Source: an uncultured Pelagibacteraceae bacterium
GTDB taxonomy: Bacteria; Pseudomonadota; Alphaproteobacteria; Pelagibacterales; Pelagibacteraceae
Direction: 5' to 3'
DNA length: 64,000 nucleotides
Assembly: GCA_902589505.1 (NCBI GenBank)
Contig: CACITE010000001.1
Coordinates: 62,001 to 126,000, forward strand
Below, piece after piece: positions 7,547 to 16,498 of this stretch. Both the position numbers and the translations under genes were made by a program. Under the pieces are notes generated by a model, which saw only the letters and a list, made by a program, of their open reading frames with translations, was not told the DNA's origin and did no database searches. Position 1 is the first letter of the stretch. Each line of letters starts with the position of its first letter.

Positions 7547-8977
7547 ATGAGTACAATTAGAAGTAGGGATAGACGTCTATATAATAAAGATTTAGCCCCA
7601 ACTGACAAAAAAAAGAAAAATTGGGGTTGGTTTGAAATCTTTAATGTTTGGGCAAATGATGTTCAAAGTTTATTTGGTTATACTTTAGCAGCATCTTTGT
7701 TCTTAACTTATGGTCTAAACGGCTGGGCCGTATTCTTAGCGATTCTTCTCGCAGGATTTTTTATAATGTGGTTGGTAAACCTATCGGGAGCGCCAAGTGT
7801 TAAACATGGAATTCCTTATCCGGTATTTGCTAGAGCAAGTATGGGAGTCATTGGAGCGAACTTTCCTGCAATGGTTAGAGGTATTGTTGCTATGTTCTGG
7901 TATGGTGCACAAACATATTTTGCATCAACAGCAGTAGCACTTTTACTAAAAGGTTTATCAGGATCAGATGGTGGTGACGCGATTCTTTTAGGAATGAATG
8001 GTATCGAATGGATTTCATTTATTTTTGTTGCGGGCTTCCAAATTTATTTATTCTGGCAAGGAATAGATCTAATTAGAAGATTTTTAAACTTTGCTGGACC
8101 AGCGGTGTATGCGGTAATGATAGTATTAATGTTAGTGATCTGGGGAAAAGCAGGAGGAAACCTTCTGTCAGAGGTTGGTAACATTTTTTCAGGAGTTGGT
8201 GATTATAGCGGTGGAGCTTTTGCTGCTTTCTTGGCAATTTTTGGAACTATGGTTGCATACTTTGCTGCCGTTGTTATTAACTTTGGTGACTTTTCAAGAT
8301 TTGTAAAAAATGAAAAGGAAATGAAAAAAGGAAATCTTTGGGGTTTGCCTGGAAACATTTTCTTATTCTCTTTTATAGCTTTGATGGTTACAGCAGGAAC
8401 AGTATCAGTATTTGGAGAAACGATTACAAATCCAACTGAAATGGTTGCGCGTGTTGGCAATTTAGGACTTACAGTGATTGCGGCATTTGCATTCTTTGCG
8501 GCTACAATTGGAATAAACATGGTAGCGAACTTTGTGCCACCAGCTTATGACTTAGCAAATTTAATACCGAGTAAAATTGATTTTAGAACAGGCGGTTTAA
8601 TTACATCTATAGTTGGTTTTATTATTGGTGCATTATGGGTTTCTTTTATAAGCCAAGTTGGAATGTTTCCATTTGTAAATACGCTTGGAGCGATACTAGC
8701 GCCAGTTTATGGAATAATGATTGTTGATTATTATGTAATCAAAAAACAAAGACTTGATGTTAATCAGTTATTCTCAGCCAAAAAAAATAGCAAGTATTAC
8801 TACAACGAAGGCTGGAACCAAAAAGCTTTTGTTGCGTGGGCAATAGCTGGTGTGTTCTCAGTACTAACAGTATGGCACCCTGCATTATCAGGTTTAGGTG
8901 GATATGCATGGATAATTGGTGCGGCTTTAGGAACGGTATTACATCTTATGATGTCAGGCAAAAAGTCTAGAAGGTAA
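7547..8977 (+). CDS. NCS1-family nucleobase/allantoin:cation symporter
   Basis: A 476-residue secondary transporter of the NCS1 (purine-cytosine permease) family, with about twelve membrane helices. The N-terminal cytoplasmic region carries SRDRRLYNKDLAPT, typical of the bacterial allantoin/uracil/hydantoin branch, followed by NVWANDVQSLFGYT in the first helix. SGAPSVKHGIPYPVFARASMG near residue 80 is another conserved stretch. Three allantoin-degrading genes face it across a shared terminator, so allantoin, or a related ureide or purine, is the most likely cargo; this is inferred from context. A strong AGAGGG site at 7536-7541 decides the start. Confidence 0.85.
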   Translation: MSTIRSRDRRLYNKDLAPTDKKKKNWGWFEIFNVWANDVQSLFGYTLAASLFLTYGLNGWAVFLAILLAGFFIMWLVNLSGAPSVKHGIPYPVFARASMGVIGANFPAMVRGIVAMFWYGAQTYFASTAVALLLKGLSGSDGGDAILLGMNGIEWISFIFVAGFQIYLFWQGIDLIRRFLNFAGPAVYAVMIVLMLVIWGKAGGNLLSEVGNIFSGVGDYSGGAFAAFLAIFGTMVAYFAAVVINFGDFSRFVKNEKEMKKGNLWGLPGNIFLFSFIALMVTAGTVSVFGETITNPTEMVARVGNLGLTVIAAFAFFAATIGINMVANFVPPAYDLANLIPSKIDFRTGGLITSIVGFIIGALWVSFISQVGMFPFVNTLGAILAPVYGIMIVDYYVIKKQRLDVNQLFSAKKNSKYYYNEGWNQKAFVAWAIAGVFSVLTVWHPALSGLGGYAWIIGAALGTVLHLMMSGKKSRR

Positions 8978-8996
8978 TATTTAAACTTAAAAAATT

Positions 8997-9028
8997 AAAC
9001 CCGCTGTAGAAATACAGCGGGTTTTTTT
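8997..9028. terminator. bidirectional hairpin terminator between convergent permease and allA
   Basis: A perfect 12-base-pair stem (8997-9008 with 9013-9024; arms AAACCCGCTGTA and TACAGCGGGTTT) with a GAAA loop is followed by more T residues on the plus strand. A-rich DNA on the left gives T residues for the minus strand. The last bases overlap the stop codon of the convergent allA gene. It is the clearest intrinsic terminator in the window and can serve both transcripts. Confidence 0.9.
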
Positions 9029-9527
9029 ATGCACTATAATTAAGAACGATTTTTTCTTTTTCAAATTTATGAATAATTAGGTTTTCACCTTTGCCTTTCC
9101 TATCAATTACAAGAAAATTTGTATCCTCTGTTGAAATTAAAGGAAAATGCCAAATTCCGGGCTTATAATTTATTCCCGTTTTAGGAGGGACAATAAAGGA
9201 TTGAATTTTACTTGTGTCAGGAGATTCGCCTGGCGGTGCCACAAAGCATAAAAATATAGTTTCTTTCATCGGTATAAATGCCTGACTGCCTAGGGGATGT
9301 TTTTCCATCATATCAATTTTCATAGGGAAAGTTCTCTTTAAAGCAGAAAAAATACTAACTATAGTTTTTCCATCATTTTTCGAGGTATTTAGATTAGCCA
9401 AATTATCAAATCGCTTTGCATATCCTGCATTTATATCTACAGGGTTAATGTCGTTAGTTGATATTAAATCACCGTATGTATTAAAATTTGATCTGGTTAT
9501 CTTTATAGGTTTAATGATTTTTTCCAT
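9027..9527 (-). CDS. allA: ureidoglycolate lyase (AllA family)
   Basis: A 166-residue cupin-fold protein of the ureidoglycolate lyase family, which releases urea and glyoxylate from ureidoglycolate, the last step of allantoin breakdown to glyoxylate. Family stretches are MEKHPLGSQAFIP near residue 75, FLCFVAPPGESPD near residue 92, and GINYKPGIWHFPL near residue 118 with the conserved His that binds metal or substrate. Length is normal. The start overlaps the last base of the allantoicase stop (TAATG), so the two are coupled. No urease genes lie in the window, so the fate of the urea is unknown. Confidence 0.88.
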   Translation of the reverse strand: MEKIIKPIKITRSNFNTYGDLISTNDINPVDINAGYAKRFDNLANLNTSKNDGKTIVSIFSALKRTFPMKIDMMEKHPLGSQAFIPMKETIFLCFVAPPGESPDTSKIQSFIVPPKTGINYKPGIWHFPLISTEDTNFLVIDRKGKGENLIIHKFEKEKIVLNYSA

Positions 9528-10519
9528 TATTCGGCTCTACCTAATAATCTGATTCTCGAAATACCCCCATCAGGGTAAATATTTATTCTTATGTAGTTAA
9601 TTTTCTTATTTTTCATCAAATTATTATTAAAATTGTGTTTTTTGTGGGCCTTGAGTTTAACTTTTCCTAATAGCAATTTCCAATTTTTGGATTTATTAAC
9701 AATGCTTTTGGATGAACTCCGGGTATTCAAATAAGCAGCCTGAACTGAACATTTATCAGGATAGTTACCTTTAAAGTGATGAGTATCAATTTGAATTTTA
9801 TTTATTTTGCCAGCTGTTGCGCATTTTAAAATTAACCAATCAAAATTTTTACCTCTACTTCTTCTTGTTTCCCATCCATCGCCCATATTTTTACCAATTC
9901 CAGGAGCAAGAACATTTTCTGCTCTTCCGAAGTGTTCATTGTTACAAGCTATTGGTGTAGCGCCACTTAATACAGATGTAAGATTTGTTATTTTTTTTCC
10001 AAATCTTTTATTAATCTTCATTTCTCCATAAATTCTAATCCTAGCAACACCACCATCTGGATAGATGTTTAATTTTATATGAGTAAAAACAGATTTATTT
10101 TTTATATTAAAAAAATGATGACTGTTAGGTTTAGTAGTGCTTTTTTTTAATATATTTACCCATTTTGAATTTTTCTTAGGTAATTTATTTTTACTGTAAC
10201 AAGCATCAAGAGAAACTTTACTTGGCTGGTTTCCATTAAAATAGGATGTATCAATATCTACTTTATAAATTTTTCCAGGTTTACCTAATTTTAAGATTAA
10301 GTAGTCATGTCCTTTGTTTCTTTTTCTTCTTGTTTCCCATCCGTCCATCCATTTTCCATGCTTGTCAAAAACTCCTTCTTTAAAAACTGGAGGCCAAGGA
10401 TTGATAATTCTTTTCGCTGGAGCAAAAAACTCATCAGTTTTGTATACTATTTTTGAACCCAAACGTGATTGAGCTAAATCGATCAAACCATTTAAAAATA
10501 TATTTTTATTTTTATTCAT
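9527..10519 (-). CDS. alc: allantoicase
   Basis: A 330-residue allantoicase, converting allantoate to ureidoglycolate and urea. It has the two internal allantoicase repeats of the family: GWETRRKRNKGHDYLILKLG near residue 60 and GWETRRSRGKNFDWLILKC near residue 215, each followed by a GNxP segment (GNQPSKVSL; GNYPDKCSV) and ending in IYPDGGxxRIRxxG. The duplicated motif makes the assignment firm. It sits between puuE (eight bases upstream) and allA (one-base overlap). Confidence 0.95.
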   Translation of the reverse strand: MNKNKNIFLNGLIDLAQSRLGSKIVYKTDEFFAPAKRIINPWPPVFKEGVFDKHGKWMDGWETRRKRNKGHDYLILKLGKPGKIYKVDIDTSYFNGNQPSKVSLDACYSKNKLPKKNSKWVNILKKSTTKPNSHHFFNIKNKSVFTHIKLNIYPDGGVARIRIYGEMKINKRFGKKITNLTSVLSGATPIACNNEHFGRAENVLAPGIGKNMGDGWETRRSRGKNFDWLILKCATAGKINKIQIDTHHFKGNYPDKCSVQAAYLNTRSSSKSIVNKSKNWKLLLGKVKLKAHKKHNFNNNLMKNKKINYIRINIYPDGGISRIRLLGRAE

Positions 10520-10527
10520 TAAGAAAA

Positions 10528-11433
10528 TTATATATTTTGATAATTTTTAATCCAATGCTCAGCAATGTCTATCCTTTTACAAATCCAAACATCGTCATGT
10601 TTTAAAACATAATCTATGAATTTTTTTAAAGATTGAATTCTTCCAGGCCTTCCTATTAATCTGCAGTGCAATCCCACTGACATCATTTTGGGATTCTTAT
10701 TTCCTTCTTCATACAAGGTATCAAAACTATCTTTTAGATAAGTATAAAACTGATCCCCACAATTAAAACCTTGATTTGTTGCAAATCTCATATCATTATT
10801 ATCAAGAGTGTACGGAATTATTAGTTGTTTTTTTTTACCTCTGGTTTCCCAATACGGAAGGTCATCACTGTATGAATCACTATCATAAAGGAAACCTCCT
10901 TCTTCCATAACTAAATCTCTTGTATTAGGACTACATCGACCTGTGTACCATCCCAAGGGTCTTTTTCCAAAAATTTTTTTAATCGACTGTATAGCAAGTT
11001 GCATATGCTTTTTTTCAGTAGCTTTAGGCACATTTTGATAATCTATCCATCTCCAACCATGTGAAGCAATTTCATAATTAGCTTCTATCATTGCATTACA
11101 TACATCTTTATTTCTTTCCAAAGCCATTCCCACACCAAAAATTGTTATTGGAATTTTTTTTTCTTGAAAAAGTTCGTGTATTCTCCAAAAACCCCTTCTG
11201 GCTCCAAACTCATAAAATGATTCCATATTTATATGCCTACCTTTTATGGGTTGAGCGCCAATTATTTCTGATAAAAATGTTTCTGAACTTTTGTCTCCGT
11301 GCAAAATGGAGTTTTCCGAACCTTCTTCATAATTCAGAACTATCTGAAGAGCTAATTTTGCGTCATTTGGCCATTTTATGCTAGGTGTTTTTGATCCATA
11401 ACCTATCATATTTCTTGGATAATTCTTTTTCAT
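10528..11433 (-). CDS. puuE: allantoinase, PuuE / polysaccharide-deacetylase type
   Basis: A 301-residue metal-dependent amidohydrolase of the NodB-fold PuuE family, which opens the hydantoin ring of allantoin to give allantoate; it is unrelated to the classical AllB allantoinase. Conserved stretches are VLNYEEGSENSILHGD near residue 33, YEFGARRGFWRIHELF near residue 68, EIASHGWRWIDYQNV near residue 126 with metal-binding His, and GWYTGRCSPNTRDLV near residue 160. It is first in a puuE-alc-allA run. Its start lies 52 bases from the divergent HisD-like gene, so both promoters must share that short AT-rich gap. Confidence 0.92.
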   Translation of the reverse strand: MKKNYPRNMIGYGSKTPSIKWPNDAKLALQIVLNYEEGSENSILHGDKSSETFLSEIIGAQPIKGRHINMESFYEFGARRGFWRIHELFQEKKIPITIFGVGMALERNKDVCNAMIEANYEIASHGWRWIDYQNVPKATEKKHMQLAIQSIKKIFGKRPLGWYTGRCSPNTRDLVMEEGGFLYDSDSYSDDLPYWETRGKKKQLIIPYTLDNNDMRFATNQGFNCGDQFYTYLKDSFDTLYEEGNKNPKMMSVGLHCRLIGRPGRIQSLKKFIDYVLKHDDVWICKRIDIAEHWIKNYQNI

Positions 11434-11485
11434 AGATTAAAATATTTATATATTAAATTAAAAATACATTCATAACAATTCATAT

Positions 11486-12772
11486 ATGCCTATAAAATAT
11501 TTAAAAAAAGCAATTAAAACTCCATCATCTGACGATAACAAGACTAGAGCTGCCGTTCAAAGCATTCTTAACGATATTGAAAAAAGAAGAGAAGAGGCCA
11601 TTAAGGAAATCACTAAAAAATTTGATAAATACGAAGGAGAGATAGTTGTATCAAAAGAAAAGATTGAAGAAGCTGTTAAAAAAGTTGATCAAAAAACAAA
11701 AGATGACGTGCAGTTTGCCTATGAAAGAATAAAAAAATTTGCTGAACATCAACTTAAAAGTATGAATAACGAATTTGAGGTAGAGCTTTCAAAAGGACTG
11801 TTTGCTGGACAAAGACTTATACCAATTAGTACTGCTGGTTGCTATATACCCGGAGGACGTTATGCGCATATTTCCTCGGCAACAATGGCTATTACTCCAG
11901 CTAAGGTAGCTGGTGTTAAAACTATAATCTGTGCAAGTCCACCCAAGGATAAGAATGGAGCTCATCCTGGAATTATTTATGCAGCTAATCTTTGTGGAGC
12001 AGATATCATATTAAATTTAGGTGGAATAGCAGCAATAGGTTCAATGACGTATGGATGTTTTGGTAATCCTCCAGTTGATTTTTTAGTTGGTGCTGGAAAT
12101 CAGTATGTGTCAGAAGCTAAAAGAATAGTTTACGGTCAGGTAGGAATTGATCAATTTGCAGGTCCGACTGAGATAGCAATTATTGCTGACAAATCCGCAG
12201 ACAAAGAAATTGTTGCTGTAGATATAGTTGGTCAAGCTGAGCATGGTTATAATTCTCCTGGTTGGTTATTCACTACAGACAAATCATTAGCTGATTATGT
12301 AATGAAGAGAATACCAGAATTGATTAAAGAGTTACCAGAACTACCAAGAACAAGTGCAGAAGCTGCATGGAGAGATTACGGAGAAGTAATACTTTGCGAT
12401 TCAAATGAAGAAATGGCTATGATAAGCGATAAATATGCAGCTGAACATTTAGAGGTGCATGCTGAAAATTTAGATTGGTGGTTGAAAAGATTAAAAAATT
12501 ATGGATCTTTATTTTTAGGTGAAGAAACAACAGTAGCTTACGGAGACAAATGTTCTGGAACAAATCACATCCTGCCTACAAAAGGTGGAGGCAGATATAC
12601 AGGAGGTTTGTTTGTTGGTAAGTTTATAAAAACATTAACTTTTCAAAGAATGACAAAAGAAGCTAATAAAGTAGTTGGGGCAGCCGCAGCTAGATTGGGT
12701 AGAGCCGAGGGAATGGAAGCGCATGCTAGAACAGGCGATATAAGATTAAAAAAATATGGTCATATTAGTTAG
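11486..12772 (+). CDS. histidinol dehydrogenase-superfamily enzyme, HpsN-like (sulfopropanediol dehydrogenase?)
   Basis: A 428-residue NAD-dependent dehydrogenase of the HisD superfamily. The four expected zinc ligands of HisD are recognisable: Gln and His in VGQAEHGYNSPG, Asp in AYGDKCSGTNHILPT, and His in GMEAHARTGDIRL. The segments TAGCYIPGGRYAHISSA and the tail GRYTGGLFVGKFIKTLTFQR resemble the HpsN group, which oxidises 2,3-dihydroxypropane-1-sulfonate, rather than the biosynthetic HisD group; this subgroup call is from memory of family patterns. No his genes are nearby. It is followed two bases later by a zinc alcohol dehydrogenase, similar to hpsN/hpsO-P pairings. Other polyols remain possible. 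Confidence 0.7.
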   Translation: MPIKYLKKAIKTPSSDDNKTRAAVQSILNDIEKRREEAIKEITKKFDKYEGEIVVSKEKIEEAVKKVDQKTKDDVQFAYERIKKFAEHQLKSMNNEFEVELSKGLFAGQRLIPISTAGCYIPGGRYAHISSATMAITPAKVAGVKTIICASPPKDKNGAHPGIIYAANLCGADIILNLGGIAAIGSMTYGCFGNPPVDFLVGAGNQYVSEAKRIVYGQVGIDQFAGPTEIAIIADKSADKEIVAVDIVGQAEHGYNSPGWLFTTDKSLADYVMKRIPELIKELPELPRTSAEAAWRDYGEVILCDSNEEMAMISDKYAAEHLEVHAENLDWWLKRLKNYGSLFLGEETTVAYGDKCSGTNHILPTKGGGRYTGGLFVGKFIKTLTFQRMTKEANKVVGAAAARLGRAEGMEAHARTGDIRLKKYGHIS

Positions 12773-12774
12773 GT

Positions 12775-13782
12775 ATGCAAGCTTTAGTTTATACAGACAC
12801 ACAAAAATTAATTTACAGAGAAGAAAAAAATCCAAAACTAATAAATGGAGAAAGCATAGTCAAAGTTTCTGCTTCAGGAATTTGTGGATCTGACATGCAT
12901 GCTTATCATGGAAAAGATGAAAGGAGAATTCCTCCATTAATTTTAGGCCATGAAGTAAGTGGTATTATCGACAAAGGAAAAGAAATTGGAAAAAAAGTAG
13001 TTCTTAATCCATTAATTACATGCGGATCATGTGGCTACTGTAAAAACGGAAGAGAGCATTTATGTAGTAAAAGAATTATTTTGGGAATGAACAAGCCAAT
13101 AGAAAGACAAGGAGGATTTGCTGATTATGTGTCTATTCCTGATAAAAATATATATGAATTACCAAAAAATCTTAATATGCATGAAGCACCTATAGCCGAA
13201 CCTTGTGCTGTAGCTCTTCACGCAGTCGAGCTTGGTGAAAAGAATATTTATAAAAAAATGGAAGACTGCAAAACATTGATTATAGGTGCTGGCGCTATTG
13301 GTTTACTGTGCGGATTAATTTTATCAAAAATTAAGTATTGTAAAAATATAATTATTGTAGATCCAAATGATAAAAGACTTAAAGAATCCCTAAAATATTT
13401 AGATGCAAATGGGTTCAAACCAGATAGTAAAAAAATAACCAGCGATCACTTTGACTTGGTTTTTGATACTGTAGGGTTAGAGTCGACAAGACAACAGGCT
13501 ATACGTTGTATTAATCCTGGTGGAATTATTATTCATATTGGACTTACCCAACCAAGTGGGACATTTAATTTTAGAAAAACTACTTTACAGGAGATTACAT
13601 TTATCGGCACTTATTGCTACACAAACAAAGATTTTGAAAAAACGCTTAACATTTTAAACAATAAAAAAATTGGTAGTTTAAAATGGATAGAATATAGAAA
13701 ATTGAAAGAAGGATCGTTAGCATTCAAAGAGATACACAACGGCTCATGCGCCTCCCCAAAAATAATATTATTAAATAGTTAA
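12775..13782 (+). CDS. zinc-dependent medium-chain alcohol dehydrogenase
   Basis: A 335-residue MDR-family dehydrogenase. Catalytic-zinc ligands are in SGICGSDMHAYHG (Cys) and LGHEVSGII (His, Glu). The structural zinc is held by four cysteines in CGSCGYCKNGREHLC near residues 83-97. The nucleotide-binding glycines are IIGAGAIGLLCG near residue 168. Overall it resembles sorbitol, galactitol-1-phosphate or threonine dehydrogenases. It starts two bases after the HisD-like gene, so the two probably act on the same small hydroxylated compound, for instance interconverting isomers as HpsO/HpsP do for dihydroxypropanesulfonate. That substrate is inference. Confidence 0.85.
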   Translation: MQALVYTDTQKLIYREEKNPKLINGESIVKVSASGICGSDMHAYHGKDERRIPPLILGHEVSGIIDKGKEIGKKVVLNPLITCGSCGYCKNGREHLCSKRIILGMNKPIERQGGFADYVSIPDKNIYELPKNLNMHEAPIAEPCAVALHAVELGEKNIYKKMEDCKTLIIGAGAIGLLCGLILSKIKYCKNIIIVDPNDKRLKESLKYLDANGFKPDSKKITSDHFDLVFDTVGLESTRQQAIRCINPGGIIIHIGLTQPSGTFNFRKTTLQEITFIGTYCYTNKDFEKTLNILNNKKIGSLKWIEYRKLKEGSLAFKEIHNGSCASPKIILLNS

Positions 13783-14976
13783 CTACCTTAAAATATTCAA
13801 AAAAGTTTGTTTTACAGGTTTTATGGTATTTACAAACCTTAATGCAAATTGTCTTGTAAGTTTGGCTGGGAATATATTTGATGTATATAAATTAATTATA
13901 CTATTTGTAGCGAAGTATACTGGTGCTGCCTCACGATGTAATTTATATTGGTACTCATTTAAAGCATCTACTGAACCAATATCAATTCCTTTTTTTACAG
14001 CTTTGTTTATAACATCAATTAAAATTTCAAGACCTCTTAAACCTAAATTAAAACCATGCGCAGTGACAGGGTGCATTCCCACTGCAGCATCACCTATTAA
14101 AGCAAAGCGATTTGAAACAAATTTTTTTGCGTAAGTTGTGATCATAGGATAAGTATAGCGTTTTCCTACCAATCTCATTTTTCCAAAAAAATTATTAAAA
14201 TTATTTTCCATTTCTTTATTAAATTCTTTTTTTTTCATTTTCATTAAATTGTTAGTCAGATCTTTGTTTGCGGTCGTAACAATTCCAGATTGATTTTTAA
14301 CATACGGTAAAATGGCTTGCGTTTGGTTGTAACGAAAAAATTCATATGCAATATTTTTATGAGTTTTTTCGTGTCGCATTCGACAAACAATCATATTTTT
14401 ATTAAAGTTACGAGTAAATGTAGAGTGACCCATTTTTGAGCGTATTTTCGAAAATCTACTATCTGCAGCAACAACTAAAGAAGTTTGAATTTTTTTTCTA
14501 TTAGATAAAATTATTTCTGCATATTGGTTTTCTATATTAATTGACAAGCATTCAGTTTTATCAATTAAGCTTATATTAGAAATTTTTTTCATTTTTTTAT
14601 AAAGATTTTTTTTAATTATATAATTAGGTACTAAGTAGCCCAGGTGTTTTTTTTGAATTTCGTTGTGGTCAAAATTTAGGAAATATTTTGAATCTCCGTC
14701 AATAACTCTAGCCTTTTTAATTAAAGATACTATATTTTTAGGTATGGAGCTCCACACACCTAGTTTTTTTAAAACATTTACTGAGTTATGAGTTAAGGCA
14801 ATTTCTCTGCCATCTATTTTTGGATTAGCAATAATTTTTCTTGGTAATTTGTCTATAACAGCTACTTTGAGTCTGGTTTTGGAAAATCCACTGGCAAAAG
14901 CGATACCAGTAGGACCAGCGCCAACCACCACAATATCGAATTTAATATTATTTTTAATTTTACTTTTACGAAGCAT
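13783..14976 (-). CDS. UbiH/UbiF/Coq6-family FAD monooxygenase
   Basis: A 397-residue flavoprotein of the ubiquinone-biosynthesis hydroxylase family. It shows the FAD-binding VVGAGPTGIAFASGF near residue 17, REIALTHNSVNVLKKLG near residue 56, the DG-type region VVAADSRFSKIR near residue 157, and the second FAD motif RFALIGDAAVGMHPVTAHGFNLGLRG near residue 290, which is the UbiH/UbiF signature. It hydroxylates the aromatic ring of a ubiquinone precursor; which carbon cannot be told from sequence. It is convergent with the zinc dehydrogenase and stands alone upstream of the ccm genes. Confidence 0.85.
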   Translation of the reverse strand: MLRKSKIKNNIKFDIVVVGAGPTGIAFASGFSKTRLKVAVIDKLPRKIIANPKIDGREIALTHNSVNVLKKLGVWSSIPKNIVSLIKKARVIDGDSKYFLNFDHNEIQKKHLGYLVPNYIIKKNLYKKMKKISNISLIDKTECLSINIENQYAEIILSNRKKIQTSLVVAADSRFSKIRSKMGHSTFTRNFNKNMIVCRMRHEKTHKNIAYEFFRYNQTQAILPYVKNQSGIVTTANKDLTNNLMKMKKKEFNKEMENNFNNFFGKMRLVGKRYTYPMITTYAKKFVSNRFALIGDAAVGMHPVTAHGFNLGLRGLEILIDVINKAVKKGIDIGSVDALNEYQYKLHREAAPVYFATNSIINLYTSNIFPAKLTRQFALRFVNTIKPVKQTFLNILR

Positions 14977-15087
14977 ATTTTTGATTATATTTTATACATA
15001 TTTATATTTTAATCTATTAGGTTTATGCACAATTGTTGAGACAATTTAACTCTTGTATTTTTCAGCAATCTTTAGGATAGTCAAGCA

Positions 15088-15315
15088 ATGATGGATTTAG
15101 ATTTTTTTATTTTAGGTGGATACGGACAATTCGTATGGCCAGCATTCATATTTTCTTTTGTAAGTTGTGCTTTTCTCTTTTTAAAAGTAAAAAGAGAGCT
15201 ACAAAAACAAGAACAAAAATATTTAATTAAATATGGAGAATTTGAAACTGAAAATATCGAAACTGTCGAAAAAACCCAAATCTCGAAAAAAGTTTTATCT
15301 GGTAGCTCAATTTAA
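15088..15315 (+). CDS. ccmD: heme exporter protein CcmD
   Basis: A 75-residue single-helix membrane protein. The N-terminal FILGGYGQFVWPAFIFSFV is the CcmD pattern, followed by a charged juxtamembrane stretch KVKRELQKQEQ. CcmD links CcmC, CcmE and the CcmAB ATPase during heme loading onto CcmE. It is longer than many CcmD proteins, with an extra 35-residue polar tail. It is first of a ccmD-ccmE-ccmC group. Two adjacent ATG codons (15088 and 15091) could both serve as start. Confidence 0.85.
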   Translation: MMDLDFFILGGYGQFVWPAFIFSFVSCAFLFLKVKRELQKQEQKYLIKYGEFETENIETVEKTQISKKVLSGSSI

Positions 15316-15339
15316 GTTATTCATACAATAAAAAACCTA

Positions 15340-15768
15340 ATGTTAAGTAAAAAAGTTAAAACAAGAATTTTTTTCTTGTCTTTATCAGTGTTGGTTTTAA
15401 TTGCTGTGATTTTTTTTATACTTAAATCATTAGAAGAAAATGTGGTTTATTTTTTTTCTCCTTCAGAAATTTATAATAAAACAAATATCTCTTTTAACAA
15501 AAAAATTAGAGTAGGCGGATTGGTTAAAATTAATTCGATAAACAAGAAAGATTCATCTATAAATTTTATTATCACTGATCTTAAAAAAGAAATTATTGTC
15601 ACATATAAAGGTTTAGTTCCTAATTTATTCTCCGAAGGAAAAGGAGTAGTTGCTGAAGGAAAATTAAAAGATAGGAAATATTTTATTGCTGATAAGATTT
15701 TGGCCAAACACGATGAAAATTACATGCCACCAGAGGTTAGTAAAGCTTTGGAGAAATCTGACAATTAG
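15340..15768 (+). CDS. ccmE: cytochrome c-type biogenesis heme chaperone CcmE
   Basis: A 142-residue heme chaperone anchored by one N-terminal membrane helix (residues 8-28) with a periplasmic OB-fold domain. The covalent heme-attachment His lies in [11 protein letters not shown] near residue 127, the standard HDExYxPPE motif. [11 protein letters not shown] near residue 55 is also typical. It receives heme from CcmC-CcmD and passes it to CcmF-CcmH. The gene is 24 bases after ccmD and 15 bases before ccmC. Confidence 0.93.
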   Translation: MLSKKVKTRIFFLSLSVLVLIAVIFFILKSLEENVVYFFSPSEIYNKTNISFNKKIRVGGLVKINSINKKDSSINFIITDLKKEIIVTYKGLVPNLFSEGKGVVAEGKLKDRKYFIADKILAKHDENYMPPEVSKALEKSDN

Positions 15769-15783
15769 GTAAAATACATTTAA

Positions 15784-16494
15784 ATGTTTAAAAATTTTTT
15801 TCCAAATAAAATTCTTTCAATAACTTATACAAAAATAAATGGACTCGTTTCTTTACTCATTGCTGTTTTAGTTGTTGGACTTATTTATTCATTAATAATA
15901 TCTCCTCCAGATTATATACAGGGAGATTCTGTAAGAATTATGTATGTTCATGTGCCTTCGTCCTTTCTTGCCTTGGGCTGTTTTGGATTTATAGGAGTAG
16001 CTTCTATCTTGAATTTAATTTTTAAAATTAAATTCATGCCACTTCTATCAAAAAGTTTAGCTCCCGCTGGATGCATTTTTGCAATAATTTCAATTATAAC
16101 TGGTTCTCTTTGGGGAAAACCTACCTGGGGAATATGGTGGGTTTGGGATGCAAGATTAACTTCAATGTTAATCTTATTAATCTTTTATATTGCATATATT
16201 TTAACTTGGAAACTTGTTAAGAGTTTTGAAAAAGCAAACAAAATATCTTCAATCATAGGAATCGTTGGTTTACTTAATATACCTGTAATAAAATATTCAG
16301 TAGATTGGTGGAATACTCTTCATCAACCATCAAGCATTACATTAACCTCAGCACCTACTATTCATTACACGATGCTAATTCCTTTATTAATAATGTTTTT
16401 AGGAATGTTGATCTATACATTAATCATTTTTTTAATGCAGTATAAAATTGAGGTAATAAAGTTTAAATTAAAAAAGAAAAAATATTTAAAATAA
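15784..16494 (+). CDS. ccmC: heme exporter protein CcmC
   Basis: A 236-residue protein with six membrane helices and the tryptophan-rich WWD heme-handling motif in WGIWWVWDARLTS near residue 120. Flanking His residues are in YVHVPSS near residue 58 and LHQPSS near residue 180. CcmC loads heme onto CcmE. It ends four bases from the convergent ccmH gene. The partner ABC exporter genes ccmA and ccmB are not in this window. Confidence 0.93.
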   Translation: MFKNFFPNKILSITYTKINGLVSLLIAVLVVGLIYSLIISPPDYIQGDSVRIMYVHVPSSFLALGCFGFIGVASILNLIFKIKFMPLLSKSLAPAGCIFAIISIITGSLWGKPTWGIWWVWDARLTSMLILLIFYIAYILTWKLVKSFEKANKISSIIGIVGLLNIPVIKYSVDWWNTLHQPSSITLTSAPTIHYTMLIPLLIMFLGMLIYTLIIFLMQYKIEVIKFKLKKKKYLK

Positions 16495-16498
16495 TAAT

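Noticed and set aside
11486-12772. Histidine biosynthesis gene hisD
   Set aside because: Zinc ligands are shared, but there are no his neighbours, the pattern is closer to HpsN, and an alcohol dehydrogenase is coupled to it.
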